The notes under the pieces: model-generated
What the model saw: the letters and a program-made list of their open reading frames with translations, nothing else
Told to the model about the DNA's origin: nothing
Databases searched by the model: none
Assembly (NCBI GenBank): GCA_029204225.1
Contig: CM055095.1
Span: 56,810,140 to 56,874,139 of the forward strand
Reading direction: 5' to 3'
Length of the DNA stretch: 64,000 nt
DNA from: Diphasiastrum complanatum
Taxonomy: Eukaryota; Streptophyta; Lycopodiopsida; Lycopodiales; Lycopodiaceae
Made by a program: the position numbers and the translations under genes
Shown: in pieces, positions 32,307 through 42,355 of the stretch
How positions within the stretch are numbered: the stretch's first letter is position 1
How the letters are laid out: each line of letters begins with the position of its first letter

Positions 32307-33650
32307 CTCCTCCCACGAAGGAAGCACCGTGGGCTAAGCGCCTTCGGCCATTATAAATGCGTATTGGTTGTGCAAAAAGGTACAAAATGGACCAAGAGTG
32401 GATCCTAATCTGATCCTCAAGAGGGATTGGTTGTCAGATTACTTGATCTATCAATCTACTTCAGATTAAGATCAATCTAGATCAATTCTAGACACAAAAT
32501 CCTAACAAGAACAATCATTAATTGAAGGTAAGTGTACTTTATGGTTTCACATGTGTGAAACACTGTATGAGTACGGAATTCAACCTGAAAATAAAGTACA
32601 CATTGATAGAACCTCAAAACAATCAAAACAAATGTAGGCAAATGGAGAGAATCACTCAAAATTGCTTCCAAAACCAAGATTGGTGTCTCACATTGATTAT
32701 GGCCAAATGTGGCTCTATATATACAATAAGTGGGAGCTCGTGGTACTGATCATCCCTATGATCCCACATGTGTGAAGGTGATTTGTCATATGATGATTCA
32801 TCATGCAAAACTGACACTTGGACAAAACCTTCTATTTTGAGCACTTTTGGTCCATTTTGCTTCTATATGGAGATCTACTTGGAAATCTTCTAGAAGTCAA
32901 AATTCGCCTACTTCAACTTATTCCACACATGTGAGCTGTCCTCTACACATGGGATATGACACCTAACCAAAGGATGTGGCTCATGCAATCAATAGATTGA
33001 TGCCATGTGTCATATGTCTAGAAAACTAGTTTTTGGCCTTTTGAGCCACTAGAACTTGAATTAAATCATATGTACAACCTATATCATTATGGTACATGAC
33101 AAGTACATTATTTTCACACGTGGGAACAGGCTCCACACATGTGTAATCATCTATATACAAGATTTTTGGCCTCTACCAAGCTTTTTTTTTGCATTTTTCA
33201 CACTGGTCACATGTGGCTTTTTCGGGCTATTTTTCATATTCCTCAAAAAGCAAAATGTGCATAAACTCAAAAGTAACACAATTCTACTTTCTAGAGACAG
33301 ACTATTTGTATGGCATAGCACATGTATGAGTTTAGTGCTAACTGGCATATTGAAATGGAGGTGGACGACGAGTCCACGTTGTAATGGTCATTAGAAAAAA
33401 AAAACCCAGTGTGCTCACTACGCAATGAGGAGCCAACCGAGCTTAAGATTTCTTACCCCAAGCAAAACACCCACAGTACACATTCACCAATACGTAAACA
33501 AATGAATAAACACAATAAAAAATAAAAACACTTTAGAAGATTTATGACACTGACATTGAGTATATCCCTACTAAATATACCTTTTTTGCCCTTTTTTTGT
33601 TTTGTATTGGGTAGAGAGTGAGTGTGAGAAACGCACTTTTTTTGCATATT
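32307..33650. other. No gene; cluster of CACATGTG palindromes
   Basis: The 8-mer CACATGTG or a close variant (ACACATGTG, CACACGTG) appears near 32549, 32765, 32926, 33115, 33136 and 33208. Each sits in a similar phrase such as CCACACATGTG or TTCACATGTGTGAA. A TG...CA boundary (CCTAACA) lies at 32507. The region may be an old LTR or leader sequence. No coding frame was recognised. Confidence 0.45.
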
Positions 33651-33736
33651 ACAAAGAGAGAGGGCATAGGCCCTAGGCCATGTTTGATCGTGACCCAAAA
33701 AAAAAAAAGGGGGGGGGGGTTAAAAAAAAGAAAGGG

Positions 33737-33773
<37 letters not shown>

Positions 33774-34924
33774 CCCTTTTCTACACAAAATCACAGCGAA
33801 GGAAAAAAATTAGTCCTGTCTTCTCAGGAGAGAGAGAGAGAGAGGGGGGGAGAGCGACGAAGAGAAGCGGGGGTGGAGCAGGTAGGAAGGGGACAGACAG
33901 TGAAGAATCCACAGTGACATTGTACTTGATTTGTGTGGAAGGAGCGCTTGCTGAGAGAGCGGGATGCAATGATGATGAGATGGCGGCCTTACATGCAATG
34001 AAATAGTGAGCTCTGCAATGAATGAAGGGAAGCTGTGGATCGGCGCGCTTGCAAAATGAGGGATTCTGTCACTTGAACTGCGTTTCGGGGTGTGTTAGCA
34101 ATCCTTGGAAGATATCGTCAATTGGGGGCCACCAGCCCGACACGATGAGGTGTTTGAATCTCCGCTCTAAAGCAGCATGAGGCATCAAGCTGACAGGTTG
34201 CGCTCTAAACCCCGTTGGCTGAGATGTACTTCAGCTACTGATTCCATTGTGAACTTTGCATAATTTTCGTGTCCAGAGTTTTGCGAGTTCTTTTCCAGCA
34301 GGAACCTGTGCTACCGCGGATGCTATTTTTTACTTCAAGATCTCCTTTTTCGTAGTGTGATTTTTAGTGATTTTCACGATCTTAGGTTTTTTTTGCCCTA
34401 AGTGACGGAAAGAGGCTTGTTCATTGCTTTCCATGACTCTCAAAGTGCTGGCTTATCCCTTGTGGCTATTTTGTCCTGCTTGCTTCCGCAGTGTAAGTTT
34501 GCAGATTGCGTGATGAGATGTGCTTGCATTGTGTTCTCATTGTTAACATATATTTGTCATCTGTTTTTGTGCAAGCTTTTGCGCTGCAGGCGCTTAGGAC
34601 TCAAATTAGGGTTAGGGCTTGAGAGAGGCTTAGGATTTGGGGGAGAGTGAGTGGTAAATAACTGTCCTGTGGATTTGAGCTTTTAGTTTGCTGTGTAATG
34701 TAGCATTCACATTTTGATTCTGTGTTTTAGGGACGTTCACAGTTGCAGTTTTATCTCTCAGGAGTTGTGCAATTTGGGGCTGAATATCAGTATACACTCT
34801 ATAGGAGGGATAGAGAAAGACAAAAATTAGGTCATGCTCTTTGTGCCAGCTGCGGGCTGGTTGGTTCTATTTCACAGCTGGAAGTGTGATTTGCTAGCTG
34901 GAGGGGCAAGGAAGTTTTCTGAAG
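33651..34924 (+). promoter_or_regulatory. Candidate transcription start / 5' leader region, possibly of RAPTOR
   Basis: The sequence shifts to a purine-rich, more GC-rich style: (GA)n at about 33741-33771, a second GA run at 33831-33860, then about 1 kb of mixed sequence without long frames. It ends in a splice-donor-like GAAG/GTGAGAAA at 34924/34925. The ATG exon of RAPTOR is itself preceded by an acceptor-like ATTATTAG/G near 41969, so a 5' UTR intron of about 7 kb holding the LINE is conceivable. Nothing proves the link; it could equally be the leader of another transcript. Confidence 0.3.
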
Positions 34925-35664
34925 GTGAGAAAAACTTTCTTTTGTTTTCTTGCTTGCTTCTCCCTTTCGCTTTATAGATTTGAAATAGTTTGATCATCTT
35001 ATAATCATATTCTTTACCTTAATTGAAACATTTTGACAAATATTTATTTATTTTTGTTGAAATAAGGATCATCGCATTCTTTTGTAAATATCCTTTAACG
35101 CTCCTTCGAGATAATATGTACAAATGTATGAATCCTAAGTAGACGTGTGTCCGTGCATGTGACCTGCATCTAGTTTTGGATTCTGATGAAGTGAGTAGTG
35201 ATGCTGTGGGTTGTGGGTGGACTCCATAATCTTGAAGATTGCACATCTTTTGTGTCATGGGGTAATTATGTTAGATGTAAACATCAATATGTAGAAATCA
35301 TCTTCATCTTATCCACAACAAGGACTGTTCGAAGGCTATGCATAACATTATGTTATGTTGATCAGCGTTGTAAGCAAGTAGACATTCAACTTGTTACCAT
35401 GGTGGAAACCTTCAAGTTCCTATGCAAATAATAAACTTTTCCGACTCAACAATGGCTATTTCCTTCTTTGGAAACTCGGTCTAATTCAATTCTTACCACA
35501 TCCTTAGACTAGATTGTTTGACCAAAATTTAAACAAAGAGAGACCTTGATTTGTTTCACATGGTGCTCACTGTTTACAATTTCCATGAAAGAGGATTAGT
35601 CCAATGAGAAGTACATGATTGTGGCTTTAAATTAGAAATGAATGTGTAGAAGGGCCCAAAGCCT

Positions 35665-35723
<59 letters not shown>

Positions 35724-35739
35724 CCATCGCCCTGCCTGC
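34925..35739. other. No gene; CT microsatellite at the LINE 5' side
   Basis: AT-rich sequence with no domain, ending in a (CT)n run at about 35671-35720 directly before the LINE frame. The CT run may be part of the LINE 5' region or older than it. Confidence 0.45.
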
Positions 35740-36515
35740 GTGGCAGATCTGCAGCCTCCTGTCTGCGTGGCAGGGATCGCCAAAATCGCCGCTGCCTCCT
35801 CCTCCTCTGCATCTGCTGTCCCAAAAACGATCCAGCCATCCGCTCCTACTGCTGGCCTCCTTCGGATCCCTAAACCTACTGCTTCTTCATCTTCTTCGTC
35901 CACCCAAGAACCGGCACCCATCCCCTATACTCCATCAAAATCTGCCGAGCTATTTTCATCCCGGCAAGACTATTGGTTCAAAGTTGATTTCCAGAATATG
36001 AAACTAGAACTCTTGCAGTTGAAGGAAACGGTTGCAATGCTGATTACGGAAAGGAAAATGATGCAGTCCAAGATTATACATTTGGAGCAAACAATTAGTA
36101 ACAAGCAAATTTCAGCTTCCGAGTCCACCACCACTATGATAAAAGCGTTGGAACAAAAGATTGAGCAACAAAAGGAAGAAGCCCTTTCTTGGACATCGGT
36201 AATAAAGCAAGGTACCAAACTTAGTGCTCCCATCACATTAGTCATTTCAGCCACGATCCAGGAAGAGAAATTTTGGGAGCAAAAGGCTCTCAAGGGTCAG
36301 AGGGATTCCAGACACATAGGATGTTGTAGTAGTGGCCAAGCGCTCCTTGGATACCACATTGGGACATCAGACATTGGTTTGGACACAACGTGCAGGACTA
36401 CTAGAGATACGGCCATGTTGATCATGCGCTTCACCTCCTTGGCGATTAGACGAGACGCTCTACGATGTAGAGCTAAGCTCCGGAGCTCCACCATTTTTAT
36501 GGATGATGATCTTAC

Positions 36516-36791
36516 CTACATACCTAAGGAAGCGGATGCTGCGTCCGAACGTGTGTCCGGACGAATGCGCGTCCGGACCCGGACGCACCCCTACCCGGAC
36601 GCACTAGGGGTGCGTCCAAGAGTCCGAACGCGTCCGTTTTTTTAAAAAAAGAAAATTTATTGTTATTTAGCCTTTAAAAAAAAAAAAATTGGACGCATCC
36701 GACCCCGCGTTCGGGGGTCGGACACGTCCGTGTTCGAACGCCGGACGTGGATTGCTCGCGTCCGGCCCGGACGCGCATGTCTGCTACATAC
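36516..36791. mobile_element. MITE inserted in LINE ORF1, 8-bp target duplication
   Basis: CTACATAC occurs at 36516-36523 and 36784-36791, bracketing 260 bp (36524-36783) far richer in CpG than its surroundings. Both arms carry the words GCGTCCGG and GGACGC in direct and inverted order; the middle is A/T-rich (about 36640-36690) and contains TTTAGCC. If the insert and one duplicate are ignored, the flanking LINE frame joins exactly from TYI to HVEERRK and goes on for about ten codons before a TGA, then stays open for 20 more. That shows where and how it inserted. An 8-bp duplication points to the hAT superfamily. Confidence 0.8.
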
Positions 36792-37663
36792 ATGTGGAGG
36801 AGAGGCGTAAGGCCTTTCAGGAAGCCAGGGAGTCAGGCATATGAATTATATACATAGATGGACGAGTGCGCCGTTTGGATTGTGCTCGTGATGGTTCTCA
36901 TAGCTAGGGATTTGGGGTGCCGGGGGTTGGGAGCACCCCGGGGCCCCTTCCACACCACCTTTGGATTGGAGTGTGGAATTGTGTTGGCATACACTCATCT
37001 TCTACTGTAGGGGACCTGGTTGACTTTATTATTGGCCGAGATATATTATTCTTTATGGAGACACATGAGAGGCCAGAGCGAGGACTTCCTTTTTTTCCTG
37101 GATGGGACTCAGTATTCTGACGAGAGACTGGATCTGCTAGTGGCTGTGGTTCAGGAAGGGTTGCATGCTTATACAGGGAGTCTCTCCAGTCGAGTCTTGA
37201 CTTCATCAGATATGACGAGCATGCCCGCTATATATGGACTCGCATCGTGGGCCAGGATATTGGTTTGGGTAGAGATCTTTTTATTGCAGCATGTTATTTC
37301 CCACCAGAGTCTTCATCTTTTGCTTATGGTGCATCCTCCCTAGTACGATGCTGAGTGCCGTTCTCTTCATCACTTAGTCACATATTCACGTATTCACGCT
37401 TCGCACTTGCTTTGATCTTCCCAAAGCTCCTACCATCGTGTTCTCCGCCGTAAAATGCATGCCTTAGATGACTTTGAAGGGTTGACCTTCTTTTCAGCTC
37501 TTCTTCGGGCGGTTTCTAGCGTGAGTTCATTCCCCATTCACCACTGCCTCTCTTAGAAGACCGCATTTGGACCGATTACGCTACTAGTTTATACACCATC
37601 CCCACGGACTCACCCATCTCCATATCTCCCCGACCATCTGAGTTCTCCTTCTTCACACTCGAT

Positions 37664-38581
37664 ATGGTACTTGCTGCCGTCAAGAAGATGAAGTCCCATA
37701 AAGCCAGAGATATCGAAGACCTAGAGGTTGAACTCCTTGCCCATGCATCTGACATACTCGCTCCCACCATCGCCACTCTTCTTGATTACATAGTTGTCTC
37801 TGGTTTCCCTTTGTCTTGGTGCACCAACATCATCCGGACTCCCGACGCACCAGCGTGGGCCCTGGCGCCGGAGCCCAGAGAGCGGCACCCCATCCATAAG
37901 AATGGTGATCCCATGATTCCTAGTAACTACCGCACTATCATGATTGGGCATGTCTTGGCGAAGCTCTATGGTACTACACTTCAGTCTGTGGTGAGTTCAG
38001 AGGCAGAGACTAGGCGACTACATGCTATGGGTCAGGCAGGTTTTCGGGTTCATTATTCTACTACTGATCACGTCGTCTCTTTACGGGCCCTGATTGAGGA
38101 AGCTAAGCACAAGAAAGAGAGGGTTTATTGCTGTTTTGTGGACTTCGGGAGGCCTTTGATTCTGTTCCTCGCTCCTTGCCTCCAAGATCTTGGCTTCTCC
38201 ATCGACATCATCTTGGCTGTGATGGTGCTGTAAGAGCGTGTCCTGGGATGTTTCCGGCATAGTAGTGGCATCTCTGATCATATTTGGAGCACGATGGGGG
38301 TGAAGCAGGGTAGCTCCCTTTCACCGGTCCTTTTTGGCCTTTATATTGATGAGTCGGAGAGAGTCATTACAGAATGTGGTGGTACTGGTTGTAGGCTTGG
38401 AGATCTCTTGATTGCTATCCTCCTTTATGTTGACGATGTTGTACTAGTCTCACCTACCATAGAGGGCCTACAACGGCAGTTGGATTGTTTACAGGAGTTC
38501 TGTACCAGATCGGGCCTAGGGGTGAACATTGGGAAGACCAAAGTTATGGCCTTCAACACTTCTCGAGCATTCATGCATTGA
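37664..38581 (+). pseudogene. LINE reverse transcriptase
   Basis: Motifs in order: NGDPMIPSNYRTIMIGHVLA, AMGQAGFRVHYSTTDHV, CCFVDF (first catalytic Asp, 38135-38150), then after a stop near 38233 GVKQGSSLSPVLFGLYID and LLYVDDVVLVS (catalytic DD, about 38420-38455), and SGLGVNIGKTKVMAF. These are the fingers/palm motifs of LINE-type RT. The block between motif A and GVKQG is frameshifted or stopped. The usual YADD is YVDD here. Confidence 0.92.
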
Positions 38582-38994
38582 CAGGAGCTCATTTTTGATG
38601 GATAGGTTCTAGAGGTGGTCCCTTCTTATACATACCTGGGGATCCTTTTCTTGGGTCCTACTTTCAGTATGAGACAAGCCGCTACCACTTGACTGGGGAA
38701 GGGGCACGCCTCCCTTGTTCAGCTAGAGCGGTAAGTCCATTCAGGATGTTCGCAGTAAGGGTCTCCTCTTTGATACCATTGTCACCCCCACGACTCTATA
38801 TGCGGCAAGGCATGGTGTACAGGTCTCGCCTCTTCACACTGGGCTAGTCTTTCATGATTACAGACCACCATGTTAACTTGGATGATTCAAGCAAAGCACA
38901 CTTCAATGAGGCATGCTCCCTTGGATGCTCTGCATCAGTATAGGGAGTGGGGTTCTTGGGGTTTGTAGAAGTACCTTGAGGCCCCAAGCTCTAA

Positions 38995-39690
38995 TCATCA
39001 CCTTTTTTGGGGCAATGTTTCTTTGAATTGCAATTCGTTCAAAGGATCACTGTTTCGAAACAGTTTGATTTGAACAGGCCATCCGAATCAGAATTTTTTT
39101 GTTTCGAAACAGAATTTTTGTTTTCTTTCGAATTGTGTGTTTAATAATGTTTTTTTTTGTGTGTGTGAGGGAGTGTGTGAGGTTAGGGAATGAGATGAAA
39201 CATAAATTAGAATCTAGAGTGTTAGAACTTAGGATTGATCATTACTAATCAATAAGTAGTGTTCGATAATAGAGTCTAGGTTAATGTGTGATCACTAATT
39301 AGTGTGAGTGTGAGATAAGTGTTGGAAGTTAGAGATTAGTGTCAGATTGAGGGTTTAGAGAGAGTTGAGAGTCGAGACCATGTCGCGGGATGTTACATGA
39401 CCCTTGAGTCTTGACCACCAATGTTGTACTATGTAGTATGGATCATTACAATAGGTGAAACTCATGAGTTCCAAGATTGATTATATTTTACATTGCAACC
39501 TAAATACTGAAAAGGCACTTTTTTATGCCATTAGAGAAGGCTAGAAATAAAATCCTTTCCCCCAAAAAAAATTCGATTCATCGCTTTTTTGGGGTTGCCA
39601 ATTCTTTTCCATTTCAAACCCGTCTTGAAAAGTTCCACGAAAAGGGGTTGGAACTTTGCACTTGGAAGGTATTTTTCGATTGATCATCTA
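38995..39690. mobile_element. Foreign block inside the LINE C-terminal region
   Basis: LINE-like sequence stops near 38990 and resumes by about 39950. The block starts and ends with a similar phrase (CTTTTTTGGGGCAATG near 39002 and CTTTTTTGGGGTTGCC near 39582). It carries GTTTCGAAACAG twice (39050 and 39099) with further TTTCGAA copies, plus several GAGTGTGAG-type words. The self-complementary word near one end fits the other MITEs in this window. Exact ends and a target duplication were not settled. Confidence 0.4.
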
Positions 39691-39949
39691 TGTTTAGAGT
39701 GTTTAGACTGCTCTTACATCATCTAGAGGTCTTCATGATTAGCAACATCCATCTACTTGATATTCCCAAGCAATGACCATTTTACTTTTTTTTCTAAGGG
39801 ATCAATTATATATTCAACAACATATTTATATTGGGCATGCACTTAATGAGTCTAGATGAGCCGCCTAGGGTTAAACTAGACTTTTATTGGACACACTTTT
39901 AACAATTAGAAGATACGAATTATTTATACTTGGGCATGTCACATGGTCT

Positions 39950-40135
39950 CGATTTTTAGATGTAGAGTGGGAGAGTTATGACTTTCATATTCAAGGGGAT
40001 TTCTAGGGAAGATACGATTTGCCAATTATGTAGTTTAGGTGAGGTTTTGTTAGAGGATCATTTTGTCTTTTGGTGTCTTAGCTATTATGAGATCAAAGAA
40101 AGATATTATTTTATTTTCTAGGACTAGCTAGTTAA
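39950..40135 (+). pseudogene. LINE C-terminal zinc knuckle
   Basis: One frame reads EDTICQLCSLGEVLLEDHFV followed by FWC, a C-x2-C-x11-H-x4-C arrangement (codons at 40020, 40029, 40059, 40074), and then YYEIKERYYF. This is the zf-RVT type of knuckle that ends many plant LINE ORF2 proteins. It supports the view that the LINE extends this far beyond the 39.0-39.7 kb interruption. Confidence 0.75.
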
Positions 40136-41180
40136 ACTCTTACTTACTGATCGTGTATGAAAGCCAGCAGTTCATAGCCCTAATTCTATATGAGAGATGC
40201 TCCTTCTCAAAGGAGAGATGTCGGGTGGCAGGTCGGGGGAACTGTCACACTCGATCCATTATTTTCTTGATGAAGATTAAGGTCCAATCATATCAGCATG
40301 CATACTCAAAGGGATGATTTAGAGATGCCAATTTATCACAGAGGCCATTGATAGACAACATGAGCAATGACATTACAAGCCACACAATGACGGCCATGCA
40401 CAGGGATGCTGTCACGCATGCATTCATCATGCTTCATAGCTTCATTTTCTATAGGCTTCACTACATTCTTTGAACCTTTCACACAGATGGATACATGATA
40501 GCCATAGGCTTTAGGACCGAGTTTGATAATAGCTACTATCATTGGTCTTTCTGCTGTAGAACAAGAGCTACCTATTGGTTGGCCAACTTTATCGTGTATT
40601 TTATCGGTGACAAATGTTATTAGCATAGACATGTCTAATATGTTTAATTGATGAGACACATTGTGCTTCCACATGAAGACGTAGACACTTATCACGTACT
40701 GTGTCAATCTTATAAACCATTCCATCGCCCTCAAGTAGGCAGCCTTCTTTCTTTTTCTTCCTTTAAAGTCATTGATAAGGCTTTCTTTCAAGTTTCTTTC
40801 TTGTTCAAGGCTAGTAGCCTAATAACCCGAAACGTAGCACAATGGCACCAAAATTGAATGAGAATCAAGAGAATTGATAATATAATCAGTGCTGAGAGAC
40901 TGCTAATGGCACATGTAACTTCACTTGTTCGTTGGAAACCTTGTCCATGTGTTGGCATATAAGCAGCAACCACAAACACATCCTTTATGAAAAGGTCACT
41001 GAACTTTTTTCCAACTACACCCATGAATTCATTGCATCAATACTCAATACATAAAAGCAACAACAATTGAAAGTGGAAAATCTAAAATTTCTCCTTTTTC
41101 CCTGAAAGAGAGAAGAAAAATCCCTCCACCTAATTCTACTAGGTATGAAAAGAAATCAACTGGCCTACAAGAAGGCAGCC

Positions 41181-41233
<53 letters not shown>

Positions 41234-41969
41234 CCCCCCCACCCACACACACACACACACACACACGCATGTGCGCACGCGCATGCATGTCAACTTTCTC
41301 TTTCATGACAATGAATGTGGCATGTTTTACGAATCATGTTTTTTCATTTCATTTCTGAGTTTTGGTTTTGAGCTTATAGTATGGGACTGTGTTAGGAATA
41401 GGCTGAGATTGCAGAGAAACCACCCGCCATTGGATCAAAAGCCACATTTTATATGGGCACTCATGGGCTTAAACACTTGTAAGTATTGGATTTGTAATTC
41501 AAGTTGGTTGCTCTTTTGCAAGGATGATGTTCAGTAGATTATGTCATGCTATATGCACACACTCTGGGCTACTCCTTACTGGACGAGATTCAGTTGATTG
41601 TGGCTCTTGAAGGAGGAAGTTTTGCAGATATTTTGTTAGCAATATGAAAGTACATGATAGTCCCTTTTTTTTGTCTCATTTGCTGTCTTAGGGAAAACCA
41701 GTCACTCTCTAGATGCAAAATAAGATGCTCACTTAATCTTGAATTTGTGGTGTGCGAGCTGGGTTGAATCAAGTTGACATTATTTCTTATGTATGTAAAT
41801 TTTTGAATCTTCTTACTCTGTCACTAAAATCTACAGCCTGACAGGGTTCCTTGTATGTCCCTATACTCTTTCTTAAATAGTTTTGATGCCCCTTTTTTAT
41901 AGATGTACATTGGAACATAATCTTATTCTCATATTTAGTCTCTCACACGCAAATATTGTGGTTATTAGG
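40136..41969. other. Region upstream of the RAPTOR ATG exon; unassigned minus-strand frame and microsatellites
   Basis: A 151-codon minus-strand frame (40791-40336) ends HCVACNVIAHVVYQWPL and overlaps a second, hydrophobic frame (41024-40788); I recognise no family. A (CT)n run (about 41184-41230), a C run and a (CA)n run (about 41242-41266) follow. Near 41969 ATTATTAG/G looks like a splice acceptor, 128 bp before the RAPTOR ATG. Promoter elements cannot be fixed from sequence alone. Confidence 0.4.
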
Positions 41970-42097
41970 TTCTGAAATTTTGTTTGGAGCCTTCTCAAGG
42001 CAGCAGAGACTGCTGACGTGTGCCTTATCTGTAAAAGCTTCTACTTTGGTTCACTCCTTGAAGACATGCGAGACAGATCACTATGTGATAGATCAAG

Positions 42098-42355
42098 ATG
42101 GCAGACTTACAAGTAGGACCCCAGGGCTCCTTGTCATTAGTAACGGATCCTTCGGAGGAGCTTGCAAGGAGAAGCCATGAGGAAGGGACAGAGGCAGCCC
42201 GGGAATCTGGGGGGGAGGTTGGTAGCAGCAGAGGCATTGCTTTTTTGCCTCACACTATGTACTTGTGTGATTTACGACATGACGCATGGGAAGCATCTAC
42301 ATCTTCAGGCCCTGCTGAAAATGGAGTTGTTTCAAAGTGGAGAATGAAAGACCGG
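42098..42355 (+). CDS. RAPTOR: RAPTOR exon 1: N-terminal extension (residues 1-86)
   Basis: It starts [20 protein letters not shown] and ends with the conserved block [31 protein letters not shown], at a CGG/GTAAG donor in phase 0. The first ~50 residues are not conserved with the angiosperm proteins I know, whereas the CDLRH...VSKWR-KDR block is. This block precedes the caspase-like domain in plant RAPTORs. Confidence 0.93.

Larger units (their letters stand above)
35740..40135 (+). mobile_element. Non-LTR retrotransposon (LINE), broken and twice interrupted
   Basis: Order on the plus strand: an ORF1-like frame (35740-36523, continuing after the MITE to about 36906) with a Ser/Pro-rich start and a probable coiled coil from about 35995 to 36190 (MKLELLQLKETVAML onward); an endonuclease part (IGVWNCVGIHSSST near 36961, ILFFMETHERPERG, LGRDLFIAACYFPPESSSF near 37265) whose second half with the catalytic core is missing; reverse transcriptase at 37664-38581; a thumb-like part (SYTYLGILFLGPTFSMRQAA, about 38617) to about 38990; and, after an interruption, a CCHC knuckle near 40020-40076. 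Many stops and frameshifts make it dead. No poly(A) tail or target duplication was identified. Confidence 0.9.

Noticed and set aside
33618-33917. Arg/Glu repeat protein
   Set aside because: Translation of GA microsatellites, with no conserved part.
40336-40791. 151-codon minus-strand frame ending in CVACNVIAHVVYQWPL, which faintly resembles the end of BURP-domain proteins
   Set aside because: The spaced Cys-His pairs that define the BURP domain are absent and the upstream frame is broken. I list it only as unassigned.
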